This document shows, piece by piece, positions 33,601 through 46,322 of a DNA stretch of 60,000 bases. This stretch comes from Owenia fusiformis (Eukaryota; Annelida; Polychaeta; Sabellida; Oweniidae). Within the stretch, counting starts at the first letter, position 1, and each line of letters opens with the position of its first letter. Below the pieces are notes generated by a model, which saw only the letters and a program-made list of their open reading frames with translations, was not told the DNA's origin and ran no database searches. The DNA lies in the NCBI GenBank assembly GCA_903813345.2, contig CAIIXF020000002.1, positions 33,190,109-33,250,108 of the forward strand, read 5' to 3'. The translations under genes were made by a program, and so were the position numbers.

Positions 33601-36600
33601 GAGCTTGTACTCACAAAAGTAATCCAGTCATATATAGAGGGTTCAGTTAGCATTAGTCAATTAGAAGGTCATTTGAAAGGTTTTACAAAGGAATCGATTT
33701 AGAGGAAAGTGTTTGGGAAGTGTATTTTCGGGCTTTTAGTATCTACTCGTAATTTTGAAGTATACATGTATTTTCAAGCCTAAATAGAAGTGTAATGTGG
33801 CCCTGTGGAGTACATGTGAGCAAGTTATTATTAGGTGGACATAGGAACTAGTGTTTTCTTGAAATAGTCTATAATATTAGTAGCCTCTTGAAAATGTTTG
33901 GGATTATATGCCATGCCCAGTTTCAACAATAAGACCCTACAGCAAAACCTGTTTAATCCAAACACCACTGGGATCAGCCAAAACTGTATGTATTAATATA
34001 CAAGTTTATGGACGATAACAAAATTGGGACTTAAAATTGGTGATCACATGGGTGTTTGGATAAGAGAGTTATTTGGTATAGAAATATTTCACTGTCCATA
34101 ATTCACTGATTTCAGGAATGAGATTTTCACTGGCAGATAGTGGAGACTCCGTTGAGGATGCCAACTTTGTAGAGAGCCAGGCTGAAGCTGGGTTGCTGCG
34201 TCTCTATACATACCTTGAGTGGGTCAGGGAGATGGTGGCCTCCAGAGACAGTATGCGCACTGGGGATGTGTCTTCCTTTAATGACAGGGTCTTTGCTAGG
34301 TACCTGAATTAATCTAAATGTGTACTTGGGATATTGAAACTTTATTATGCATTTATTTAATATTAGCTTAGGTTGTTTCACACTTAGTTCACAAAACAAA
34401 TAATTTAATCAGGATATTTTGATTTTGAAATACTGTATATGTTGTGAAAAATAAAAACTATAGGTAATTGTGAACTTGAAAATTACACAAAATTCTCATT
34501 ATGTAGATCTACAGTGGCTTAAAGAAGATGTAAATTAGCACAATAATTCCTTGTCTTCCGAATGCCATGACAAGAAAAAATTTTGTTATTTATTTTTGCA
34601 GTGACATGAACCTGGCCATCAGGGAGACTGAGCAGTTATATGAGAAGATGTTATACAAAGAAGTCCTCAAGAGCGGCTTCTTTGAGTTCCAGGTATATTT
34701 CCTTGTAACACTACACCCCCAATCCACATCATGTAACAATGCTGTAAATGGTGCTGTTTAAAACTGTAACAGTCCCATTGGAGCACCTTGAACTGCACTG
34801 TTTGGGCAACAGTGCTGTACTCTTATGTGTTGTGAAATGTCCAATCCTTGATTATTACCATGTTAAAAGTAAAACACTGGGGGGTATCGTGATGCAACAA
34901 CACCGTGTTGTTGCATCAAGATGGCCAAACTTCCGGTGATAGATTTTCGTACGATATTTTGTTTCCCCAATTAAACCCATTTCTAGGACGAGTTGCTCAA
35001 TAACCATACACGTGCAGTTAGCGCGAGATCTATATTTAAAGAAACTGTCATTAGTATACATGTACCATCACCAAGAAGCAATAAGTTCACGGTTTTAGTT
35101 CCTCACTATTGATGCAACAACACCAAACCGAAGATGCAACAACACCCCTCTAGATTTGAGCAATGATGCAGCAACACCAATTAATAGTATAATTTCAGAA
35201 GACCATAAATCTCGAGAGGAACAGATTTTTAAATGCTACTATTGCAACACCGTTACCCATTACCCATATTTGCGTTATTCTCAAGGCATTCAAAATACAC
35301 GTCCTGCGGGCGAAGATCCTTTATATGTATTTTCAAAAATTTATACTTTTAAATATTATAATGTACTGGACGTTGTTCTATAACATAGTTCAATCGCCTT
35401 TAACATGGCAAGCTTTAGTAACCCACTGTTCCATAGCTTGATGACCCTGACTCCAGTTATCATTCAAAATGGTGGACAAACATCTTTCGTTCTCGGTAAA
35501 CATGATGAGCTATTGGAAATTATCTGTCATCCATCTGTGGAACAGTGATAAACTAGTAGATGTACGTTACCACTGTTTATCAAATTATAACTAAAACAGT
35601 TTAACTGTAACATCCGTGAGCTTATGTTGATAGGATGATTGCTTCATCTATGATATAATATGATATAATTCTTTATTTCCTCCAATTTGGAGAGCCAACG
35701 TGTAAAAACGTCTGATTGACTTTATTAGAAAGGTCGTTTAGTTACACGTTTAATGGAAATCTTGCACGACGCACGTGTAGAATTATTGCTCTCTTTGGAT
35801 TCCTTCTCTCCGACAGAGTAAAAAGGTAAACAAAAGTGATACGATTAAGGGCCCAAAAAGGTAAATTGATAGGGGTACAGTTATCCCAGATTTCCCGGGC
35901 CCTCGGGAAATATCATATTGTCTCTCGGAATAAAACCAATATTGAATCCCTCTCAGTAAATAACCTTTATATAATAGCATTGTATAACTGCAATATCATT
36001 AAACCAACACTCATCCTATACAACTCTTGAGAACGATGTACAACTCCTGGATAGCGTAAACTCCTGAGCAGCGTATACAACTCTTCAACTTGATATATGA
36101 TATCATACTTTGGGTGGGATAACAAAGGATATACAATATACAATTGTAGACCTCTCTTGAGGTCAACTGGCAAAATTGTATACCGATACTGTAATCCTTG
36201 AAAGTTCGGAGGTCGAGGTCAACAGTTCTCTCAGGGTTTACTGTTGAGGTATACACTTTGGCCAGTTGACCGAATAGAGAGGTTAACAGTTGTTTGTTAG
36301 TCCGAAGAATATAATAAATTGAGGGATATAATATACAATTGTAGACCTCTCTTGAGGTCAACTGGCAAAATTTTATACCGATACTGTAAACCTTGGGAGT
36401 ACTGTTGATCAAGACCAGAGGTCGAGGACACGTTTGTCAGTTGACCGAAAAGAGAGGTTAACAATTGTTCTGTTTGTCCAAATGATATAATAATTGGACG
36501 AATATATAATCGAATATCACGTGAACATATTTGATAAGTAAAGGTATCATATTTTAGCAAAAAATCCCCAAACCGTCGAATACTTGTAATTGTAATTAAT

Positions 36601-39600
36601 TTTTTTTTTCAAAAATAGGGGTCAACAGTACCTAGTAGTGGTCAACAGTTTACAATTGTTGACCTCCCCAGAGGTCAACCGGCAAAATTGTATATCGAGA
36701 CTGTAAACCGAAAAACTACTGTTGACAGAGACCGAAGGTCGAGGTCAACAGTAGTTTCAAGGTTTACAGTCGAGGTATATGATTTTGACGGTTGATCGAA
36801 TGGAGAGGTCTACAATTGTTTTGTTAGTCCGAGTAAACTAATAATACACATATAGACGACAATCATCAATCGGCATGGCTTCATTTCACAACCTTTTCTC
36901 CGAACCACGTTAGCAATATTTTTTTAGAAAATCTGGAGACAGTGCAAGTAGCTTAACTCTGTATTTGGCACATCACAGCGTACTCGTTAGTGAATTAATG
37001 TTAACTTTAAGTTTCTATTTGTATTTTTGCAATACTTGTCGCCTAGTAAAGTCATTTTCATCAACGTTTACAAAATGTCCGTCTTCCATGTTTTTTGTGA
37101 CGTCATGAAACTTTTTTTCAGAAGTAGCGGTCAACAGTACCTAGTAGCGGTCAACAGTACGCAGTAGCGGTCAACAGTACATAATTTTGACCGCTAATCA
37201 CCCAATTAGAATCGAGTATTTCAGTTAAGGTACTAACAATACATTTTGTTGACCGCTCATCAACCAATCAGAATTGAGTATTTCAATTGAGGTACTAACT
37301 ACACAAAATGACTGATATCTGTTGTCTTTCCAAAATTATATTAGTGATTTGTAAGCAATTTCCATACGGTAAATCAAGGGCATTTAATTTAGTAAATGTA
37401 TAATCTTTATTTTTCAGATACAATATCAATGAGATTGCCTCCCGGGGATTCTGTTCTCTATTTAGTTTGCCTTGTATATCCTTTTAACTTTGATATAGAC
37501 AAAGAAACCAAACAAAATAATGAATACGTTTCGTTCATGGACCACTGACTCACGCGTTTTATTCACGTCCCGACCAACACCTGTAGGCCCTAAACAGAAC
37601 ATAAAACAGTTTCTCTTGTTGTTCAATGATACATTATATTGGCGTTTTTGCATCAGCACATTGGTGTTGTTGCATCATCGATAATAAACAGAGTGGTGTT
37701 GTTGCATCAATAGTGAGAAATTAAAACCACGAATTTATCGCTTCTTGATGATGCTACATGTATACCAATGACAGTTTTTTAAAATATAGATCATGCGCTA
37801 ACTGCATGTGTATGGTTATTGAGCAACTCGTCCTAGAAATGGGTGTAATTTGGGAAAACAAAACATCGTACGAAAATCTATCACCGGAAGTCTGGCCATC
37901 TTGATGCAACAACACGGTGTTGTTGCATCACGATACCCCCCAGTGGTAAAAGTGATAAGGAGAAAAATAATATTTCCCTAATAAGGAGTATATTTTTAGT
38001 CAGTTTTACATTAAGGCCCAGCTTTTACTAATTTGAGTGTACAGACTTTATGAAAACAGAAGTATGAGTATGTTTAAGTACAGTACTGTATTGAATAATG
38101 CTCGACTTGTACATTGCAGGCATGTCGAGACAAGTACCGTGAGGTAACACAAGGTGACATGCATCGTGATCTTGTGATGCGCTTCATAGAAACACAAACT
38201 TTGTTGTTGGCGCCTATTTGTCCACATATATGTGAACATATATGGAGTATTATTGGCAAGGTATGTGATTGATTCATTGAACGTTGAAGAATTTATAATG
38301 GAAAATCAGAAAACAAGGGGGGGGGTACTAAAAAACAAAGGGGAAACGTTATTTCTGGAAAAACTGATATTCATTAATCATTTCTAGATGAATTTTCTAA
38401 ATGTGAGCAGATAATCAATCCAATTCTAATAGTATATTCTAATGAGTGAGGAACAAATAGATTCTGTATATGACGTCTATTTATAGAGTGGTAGCATAAT
38501 GCATGCTAAGTGGCGAGTGGCGGGAGAAGTGGATGACATCCTGGTACGATCATCCGTCTATCTAATGGAAGCAGCTCATGAGTTTCGTATTAGATATAAG
38601 AGTGTCACGACCCCTGGTAAAGGCAAGGTAGGCAAATTGAAATTGTGTTTGTATTACAATCCATATAACAAGTAAGATGAAAAACAATAATCATTAATTC
38701 AAATTATACTAGAATGCAAGGCAGACTATTTTAGATCATTATTATCTGTTTGTCATCATTCTACTACCTGGTTATGTCTTTGACATTATTTGCATTTAAT
38801 CATATTTACAAAATAGTGGAAGTGTAATTACAAGGAAAGCCATTGAACAATGTTGATGAACTGTGCATACCTGTAATTCTAGTGTTGTAAAGACAGTTGT
38901 GATCCCAGTTGTCATTTACAAATATTTTTTTTTATTTCTGTAGAAGTCAGTGTTGGCAGAAAGACCTACACATGGTACCATATGGATAGCTAAGACGTAC
39001 CCTCCCTGGCAGAGCACAGTTCTCACTGTATTAAAGGAACAACATCAGGTTAGTGACAACTAGACATAATTAAGAACAGTGTGTTATTTTGAGCTACATG
39101 GTGACCCAATGGAATACCCCTCTTGTCCACCTTTTTGTTCATTTGCTTAAAAGATTTCCAGACAAATTAAAACTGCCTTTCTTCTGAACTAATGTTTATA
39201 TCTATTTTATGGGGTCTATGCTAGTCATTCAAACAATTGGTCCCGACAACTATTTTTGCCTTCTTCTCTATCTTGTGAGTCCACTGAATGGTCCCATTAA
39301 TTTCATGTCATTATTGACATTGTTTCATAAGCTGTACTAGTACTAGTACCTGAACAATTCTTGATGGGTCAGCCTTAATAGAAATGAGTGAGACAGTTTC
39401 TGACTAATAAGCATTAAAATATAACAAACTGCAATTTCCAATTTGATCATAATAAATACCTTACTTTTGAATGTTATTTTAGAAACACAATGGATTTCCT
39501 GAGAACAAGCTAATCGCTGCTGAGTTTAAGAACAAACCAGAGCTAAAGAAATACATGAAGAAAGTGATGCCCTTTGTGCAGTCATGCAAGGTATTTCAGT

Positions 39601-41589
39601 CACAGCAATTAATAAAAAAATTATTATATCACTCATATTTCCAACTCATTGATTTATACCATATAAATGATAAAAATAGGAAGGTGTATTCTTCCCTCAA
39701 GTGTGTGAACTTGTCAGTGAAGTTATTTTTTGTAATGCGGTGCCAATTTACTATTATACAACTACAGCTTATTGTGTTTACTAAGTTTGTAAAATCCTCT
39801 TTGATTCTACCCTTGTAATGCTGTTACAGGAAAATGTTGAGAGCTCAGGAATGAGGGCTTTAGATCTAACATTGGACTTTGAAGAGAAACAAGTGCTAGA
39901 GCAGAACATGGATTACCTAACCAATACCTTAGATGTAAGTACAAAAATAATATGAGGGATGTCTAATAATAATAAGAAAATATGAGAGCCTAGGGGTGTC
40001 CAATAGGTATAAGAAAATATGATGGGTGTCCAATGTATAAGAATGTGGCCAATAAGTATAGCGAAGTACAAAGGATGTCTAAGAAGTAAGAAGTATTATA
40101 ACATATTATGTGGGGTGTTCAATATGTGTAAGAAAATATGAAGGGTGTCTAATAAATATAAGAAAATATCAGGGGTCCAGTAGAAAATGAACATTCCTGA
40201 AATCAAAAATGTTAAACAAGTGATATGAAACTGTAATTTAAATGATTTGTTTTATTTCTTTTTCCAGCTGGAAGGTCTTGATGTGAAGTTCTCCATTGAC
40301 GCTAATGACAAGATCAAGGAGGAGTGTTGCCCTGGGAAACCATTCATTGCTTACAGAGTAGAGGTACGTCTCGTATGATATAAATATGGATTTCATAGTG
40401 TTTATTTAAAGTAATTTAGTACAGTAATAATCTGTTGCTGATTATTGACCAGAAAGGGTTCATACATGCCTTGAACAAGAAAGGTTTATATGGGATAATG
40501 TCTATTGAAGTGAAACATTCTCTGAGAAGAATTGTCGCAATTCATGATTTACCTCATTTCACCAAACAAGTTGACTCTTCTTGCTAATGCCATCTATGTT
40601 ACATCAGACTTAACCTTCATACCTCATTGCTCATATTAGAATGTTGCAGTGTCACACCAGAAGTGGTGACATATTGTATTTGTCTCCAACTTTTTTTTGT
40701 GGATGGTGTTTGGCATTTGGTCGTTGGTGTTTGGTAGTTGGTGTTTTTAATAAATGGCCTGGTGACATTTTGCATGTTAATGCCTTGAGCCTACCACACT
40801 GTACATGAAAGATATACATTGTATGTTTTAGCCCTCAGTTGGTCTGACCCTTGTGAACCCCCAGGTCATGAGTGGACATTTCCAAATGACAGTGCCGATA
40901 TTAGAAGCTGACACACCCCTACGTATTGCCATGAGGATCTCAAAACAAGATAGACTCATCAAAGGTAATGTTAGACCCAATGTGGTCATCTTTTAGAATA
41001 GTATGTAATGGAAAAGGGTGGAATCAGCAAGGATGGGCTTCGGTGATGTAGTCTTATGTCATTAGAGTGGACATTTTCAACAAAATATTCAATTTAAGAG
41101 TAGACTTCTGTTGGAAATCTCATATTACATGGACAATTTATATTGGAATAAGGGAAGGCAAATATGCAAATATTACATAATTTTGTATAGAACCCCTCTA
41201 ATAGAATCATTCTACAGACAATATTGTAGTAATACTTGTGAAATGGAACACCTCCATATGTAGAACACTGTTCTGAGGCAACAAAGGACGTTCCAGGTTT
41301 TTACTGTTTACTGAACTGTATAATATTGATGATAATGCTTCATTTATGTGTCAGTGCATTGATATATTGCTTGTTTCCAGACCACACTAAAGTGAAACTC
41401 TACATTTACGATGATCCAATTATGGGCCCAAGAAAAATCCCAGTCATCGATGAGCCGCTAAGCGGAAAGACAGTGCTGCCACCTAATGCCAAATTTGGAA
41501 TAGACCTCAGTGCAAAATCAGTGACTGTACAACATAATGGCAAACCATTGACTATAGGAAGACAGATGGTCTATGTAGTGGAACAATGA
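24608..41589 (+). CDS. LARS1: Cytosolic leucyl-tRNA synthetase
   Basis: Class I synthetase charging tRNA-Leu; in animals part of the multisynthetase complex. 26 exons, all frame-consistent, 1169 aa (human 1176): 24608-24723, 24935-25022, 25496-25576, 26097-26228, 26514-26675, 26985-27097, 27270-27333, 28469-28536, 28919-29144, 29572-29659, 30561-30832, 31024-31187, 31476-31624, 32053-32191, 32550-32762, 33042-33163, 34116-34299, 34602-34692, 38120-38260, 38487-38627, 38944-39048, 39483-39590, 39830-39934, 40268-40363, 40832-40964, 41381-41589. Start MSRKGTAKL matches the family. HLGH (HIGH box) is at residues 57-60 and KMSKS at 711-715. The editing domain (exons 8-12) includes [18 protein letters not shown], and the C-terminal extension is present. 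Exons 8, 10 and 13 each have a junction duplicated in tandem arrays; the copies used here give the family sequence, but which sites are used in vivo needs RNA evidence. Confidence 0.97.
27560..28495 (+). repeat. 101 bp minisatellite carrying the exon 8 splice acceptor (nine copies)
   Basis: The acceptor plus exon start CAG|GGAGTTGGTCCCCAGG occurs at 27661, 27762, 27863, 27964, 28065, 28166, 28267, 28368 and 28469, always exactly 101 bp apart. Each unit includes a polypyrimidine stretch, the acceptor and about 27 nt of exon 8 (GVGPQEYTL). Only the last copy continues into the rest of exon 8. Units differ by a few substitutions (for example CATACCTTTCAG versus CATACCTTACAG). Open frames through the array are by-products of the repeat. 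Confidence 0.97.
29613..30302 (+). repeat. 115 bp minisatellite carrying the exon 10 splice donor (six copies)
   Basis: The last 47 nt of exon 10 (ending AAGCCAGATAAAG|GTATGAC) and about 68 nt of intron repeat with CAAGACAAT starting at 29613, 29728, 29843, 29958, 30073 and 30188, exactly 115 bp apart and nearly identical. Only the first copy is joined to the upstream part of exon 10. The other five donors are intact in sequence but lack an upstream exon of their own. Confidence 0.97.
31581..31750 (+). repeat. Three-copy duplication of the exon 13 donor region
   Basis: The exon 13 end TGATTGGTTGCACGAAC through TCATATGG and the adjacent donor appear at 31581, 31643 and 31701 (spacings 62 and 58). 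Copies two and three carry CACGCCTGCTC instead of CATGCATGCTC. Copy two has GGATAAGGTAG at the donor; copy three has GGCTTAGGTAG. Confidence 0.9.
33173..33338. mobile_element. 166 bp MITE next to the exon 16 donor
   Basis: Ends CAGGGGTTTCA and TGAAACCCCTG, with GTAGT on both sides (33168-33172 and 33339-33343). The interior has CAACAGGCAA-type repeats. It begins 9 bp after the exon 16 splice donor at 33164. The superfamily is not clear. Confidence 0.75.
34875..37945. mobile_element. 3.07 kb TIR element in LARS1 intron 18
   Basis: Inverted ends of about 240 bp start CACTGGGGGGTATCGTGATG and are flanked by GTAAAA on both sides (34869-34874 and 37946-37951). Each arm carries several copies of ATGCAACAACACC, two of them fused into a 27-nt perfect palindrome near the tip. 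The interior (about 36000-37260) holds shorter palindromic units with GAGGTCAACTGGCAAAAT and GGTCAACAGTA motifs. No transposase frame is visible, so it is non-autonomous. It accounts for most of the 3.4 kb intron. Confidence 0.9.
39955..40190. repeat. Degenerate short tandem repeat in LARS1 intron 23
   Basis: About six diverged copies of a unit with GGTGTCTAATAAGTATAAG and GAAAATATGA. Intronic; no coding role seen. Confidence 0.65.
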
Positions 41590-42123
41590 TAATGGAAGAG
41601 CACATAGAATTGTTACAAAGATAATCGGAGAACATATAGAATTGTAGACTTCCAGCCTCAGATCTATTGCCAATTTTTATTTTGAGGGTTCCAGTCTCAA
41701 GATGCAAAAATATTTGCAGTTTGTATTTGACATTTGAAGCATGGCATTTGGTATACCACTCCCCTTATGGGAATCAATGTACGACATATAACAGACTTAA
41801 TCACATCTTTATAACACTTAATATCAATCTTTGACAGCTATGGGACTTTAATACAATGCTAATTTATTTTAAAATGAAAAACACATTGGAAATGAGTGGA
41901 ATTAACAGTATCTATCTATTGCACAAAAAGTTTGAATGTAATTCGGAACCTTTTGAGGTGATTCACATTCAGATTTGTGTTTGAATGATGATTAAAATGA
42001 ATTGTAAAAATATAACAATTATTACATGCAATAAAAGAAACTGAAAACAAAACGTATTTCTTATTTTTTGATAGAATACAGGGTATCCAGTAACTTAATT
42101 GACAAGAAACTAAGAATTCCAAG
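41590..42123 (+). other. LARS1 3' UTR and polyadenylation region
   Basis: Follows the TGA of LARS1. An AATAAA at about 42030 is a plausible cleavage signal. The segment ends in the target duplication of the LINE insertion (42115-42123). Confidence 0.6.
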
Positions 42124-44303
42124 CTTTTGGGAAAATCTAAAAATAGTAAAATACCACTTCTTTGTGATGCTAGGGGTAACAGTTACACTGATAACCATGA
42201 CAAAGCAAACTTGCTACTGTCTCATTTCACTGACAAATATCATATAAATTATCAAGAAGGAAATGAAACTTTTATTCCAAGAACTGATCAATCTTTTGAC
42301 CTACTCTCTACTAATGATAGAGAGGTTTATAGCATTTTACTTGGGTTAGACACAAATAAAGCTACTGGCCCTGACATGTTAAGCAATAGAATGCTTAAAA
42401 TGGCAGCACCATCACTTTCACCGATATTATCAAAATTATTAAACAAAATGTTCATTCTTAATAAATACCCCCAACCTTGGAAGGTAGGCCACGTTGTAGC
42501 AATTCATAAAAGTAAAGACAAAACAGATGTAAAAAATTATAGACCTATAACTCTCCTGAGCTGTATATCTAAAGTTGCAGAACGCGTAATCTTCAAAAGA
42601 CTTTTTGACCATCTAATTGTGAACAATTTATTTTATAACCTCCAAAGTGGCTTTTTGCCAGGTCACAGCACCCAGGCACAGCTTCTAAGTATAATTGATG
42701 TCATAACTAATGAAATTGAAAATGGGGCCAATGTAAGGGGGATTTATCTTGACATTTCGGCCGCCTTTGATTCAATGCCTTTGATTGGATGGCCAAGAGT
42801 CTGAACTATCTGAGATGAACCATATAAACGCAGGAGTACCTCAAGGCTCCATATTAGGCCCCCTCCTGTTTCTAATTTATATCAATGATTTACCTGATAA
42901 CTTAAATACCAAATGTTTTATATATGCAGACGACACGTCACTTTACCAATCCTTCACAGCTGAAACAGCAGCTGATAAGAATAATGAATTACAAGAGGAT
43001 CTAAATAAAATTCTCTTATGGTCAAATACATGGAAATTAAACTTCAAAGCTAGTAAAAGTAAAGATATGACTTTTTTTAATCCAAGAAAGCGCGAAATTT
43101 TGACCCCAGATCTTTCCCTTGGTAATGACAAGTTACCAAGAGTAAACAATCACAAGCACTTGGGCTTGATTTTGGACAAAAATCTCACTTTTGACTATCA
43201 CATTACTGAACTTGTAGCAAGAATAGATAAACTCATAAATCCGTTAAAAGTCTTCAGTAAGAAAATAAATGGAAAACACCTTGAAACAATTTTTAATTCT
43301 TTTATTTTGCCACTCTTTGATTATTGTGACATTCTTTACGGATGTGCAAATTTGACAAAACTACAACTTTTAGACCGCCTTTACTATAAAGCTGCAATTA
43401 TTTGTTCAGGTGCCATGCATGGAACATCAGCCACAAAAGTGTTGAATACTTTAAATTGGCCCACACTCTCAAATAGACGTCAATATCATAGAGCTACCTT
43501 TATGTATAGAGCTCACAACAACTTGCTGCCTTCTTATGTCACTGAGATATTTGAACCACTAAAAAGAAATCAAACACATGAACTAAGACACCAACTTGAC
43601 TATATTTTACCAGTTAAATCCAAATTTTATGAAAGATCTTGTATCTCAAAAACAATATCAGAATGGAATCTACTCTCATCTGATATAAAGAACTCATCTA
43701 GCTTAAGCATATTTAAATCAAGCCTTAAAAGCAATATCTTTAACGAAACTGTTATTAACTCATCAGAATTGTCCATCTCAAGAAATCAAGAAATTATATT
43801 TAACAGAGTACGATGTGATTTCATTTTCAAGGCTCACCTTTACTCGCATAACTTTACCAATGTAAATTCCCCAATCTGCTCATGTGGTATTAACAGTGAA
43901 ACAACCAGCCATGTGATTTTTCGATGTAACTTGAGATTAACATTCTGGACTGAATTAGAAAACCAACTAAAAAATATGAATATACAATACTCCCGTAAAT
44001 ATAAGACACAACGTGATAAACTTTCTCTGATCCTCAATGGTGATAAAACATTAAGTAGAGCTGAGAATCTGATTGTTTTAAAGTGCAGTGCCATTTTCTT
44101 CGAGCGATGTGTAAATGTCTGAAATCCTCCACAAAACAATTTTTATCTTATTGTATCTCATTTATTTTAATCAATAGTATTGATTGAATACATTGTATAT
44201 TGTAATTGTAGAACGTGGCTAATAATGCTAAAGCACAGCCACTCACACTGTATTTTTGTATTGTATTCTTTGTACAAATGAATAACTTAATAAAAAAAAT
44301 TCC
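42124..44303 (+). pseudogene. 5'-truncated, broken non-LTR retrotransposon (LINE) with RT
   Basis: A 2.18 kb LINE copy flanked by the direct repeat AATTCCAAG (42115-42123 and 44304-44312). It begins in the linker before the reverse transcriptase; the endonuclease is missing. Frame one (42127-42804) carries the RT fingers and the D-x-S-x-AFD block. Frame two (42785-44122) carries [10 protein letters not shown], the FIYADD catalytic motif and a C-terminal CxC-H-C knuckle. Between AFD and GVPQGS the family has several dozen residues; most are absent and the frame changes, so a deletion of roughly 100 bp has killed the protein. The 3' end is A-rich with ATTCC repeats, as in CR1/Jockey-like elements. 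It sits just past the LARS1 polyadenylation signal in the same orientation. Exact clade not determined. Confidence 0.88.
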
Positions 44304-44312
44304 AATTCCAAG

Positions 44313-46322
44313 GATGGTGGATAGTACGTAGCTCTAATAAAAAGAAATATACTCATTATACCCAAAAGGCTTATCAGTTCTAGATTGTAAAGTTTCAAAT
44401 GAATCCATCAAGCACTTTGTCTGGAAATGGGCAGTTGAGAAATTTGAAAAATATAACCTTCTTAGCTGTCAACTCATACATGTACTCACAAAACAATAAA
44501 CTATTATTATATGATTTTTATATTTATTAATAATTATTTGTTTATGAAATTAATGTCTCAATATTAATATCTATAAATCTATGAAATCAAGGACCAGCCT
44601 TTGTGATTTAGATGGACATTAACTAAAACTAAATATTACAAATACTAAGTAATACATCTATAAGTACATTAACACTAACATTAGAGCCATTTTGCACAAT
44701 GTTTTAAGCACAACATATCTAAAATCCGTAGCGCATACGCCAGATGTGTAGTAGTTTAAAACGAGATGCAGTTGTGGATAAGTTTTAGCTTTAATCCATT
44801 TTGCAAAACTTCTCTAATACATTTTATATAATGGCTACAATTTGTTTACATATAATATTAATAAAAAAAATTACAATATTATTCCCTGTTCTTTCCTATT
44901 TCTATAGCATGATGTAAATGTCTCTGATTCATGATTAATTCAGTAAAATTCTGTAAATTAGCTCTTCTTGGAAAATCTCAGTTTCAATATATGCAGTGAT
45001 ACAGTAAGTAACACTGAGTCTAAAATGAATGATTTGGCATGGTAAAATGTCATCCAATATCATTAAACTGTACTCAGACATTATCAAAAAAAAAAATCCA
45101 AATTAATTTCCGAATACCTTCACTTCATGTAATTAAAATATTATGGGCCAGATGATAAATAAAGAATTCATAATCTCAATCATGGATTATCATTTATATG
45201 AAACATGCACATGTAAAATATACAATAAATAGTTACAGATGTGTACCTTTTAGTGTAAAATGTTACTTGTGACTGTTGGTTGGGGTGGTCCAATATATAA
45301 ATCTATCATAGTACTGTATATGAGTATAGTATAGTATAATTTTTGTACTGACTAATATGTCATACCATGACATTCTAAGAGTCAATAAAAGGTATATATA
45401 TATATACTAACTTTTTTCAAATACAGTGATTATCCCCCCTGAAATAGACATTCACAGGTCAGTCCCTGTGATATTTCCCTCAGGAGAAACACAGGATCTG
45501 ACACCTCTCAGTAAAAAAACCTATATATCTGTGACACATGGTGTCATAATATTCTTAAATTATTCCTAAGAAATAATAATGCTGCAATTTCATAAAAAGT
45601 ATATGTATAAAGAAGTACACTTAGAACTATCAAAATATTAAAGGATAAATATAATATTAAAACTATTATAACTGTATACATCTTGATTCGCAATCACATT
45701 TTTATAACATTTTGGACGGAAAAGTGTAAATCATTAAAACACTTGTACATATATGGACGGATTCTTCATGATATTATAGTCTAAATCATCAAGAGCAACA
45801 CAATGTTCTCTTATTTGCATTGGATGGGTAATTCAATCAATCAATAATTGATTATACAGTAAAGCCTGTCTTAGTGAACACCTATATCTAGTGGGCACCC
45901 TCCATTGACTTCTGTATGAACTACCCTTTCTTGTGAACACCTCCCAACAATGATCATTTTTTCACAGCAAAAAATGTTCAATGTACACAGGTTTTACTGT
46001 ACGAGACAAATAAAAGATGATTCACAGAATATGAGAAAATAAATACTGACTGTTCTTTTACAGTATTTGCCATCCAAGAGCACCTCTCTGCTCAATAACA
46101 ATCAGTCTTTTATATCCTCTGTTGCTCTTCTACGTCTTAAACTTCTTGTAAACCTCCAAAGATCATGTACACATGAGCTGTATAGTGTAGAATTAGATGC
46201 ATAAAGGCTCATGTCTCCACGTTTCAAAATCTCCCACATTTGCAGGAAGAATCCTCCGATTTTCCTGAATATTTCACAAAATTTCCAGCATATTCCACCT
46301 GTGCCCTGCACATTCAGTTACT
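44313..46322. other. Intergenic between convergent LARS1 and kinesin genes
   Basis: AT-rich, about 2 kb, with a short TA run near 45395 and no recognisable gene. The right part should include the 3' UTR of the minus-strand kinesin gene. Confidence 0.45.

Noticed and set aside
36011-36560. Minus-strand frames of 87-133 codons with internally repeated peptide
   Set aside because: The repeated peptide reflects the palindromic units inside the 3 kb non-autonomous element, not a protein family.
45385-45420. TA-rich run as a promoter or origin
   Set aside because: A simple (TA) microsatellite in AT-rich intergenic DNA; nothing else supports a functional site.
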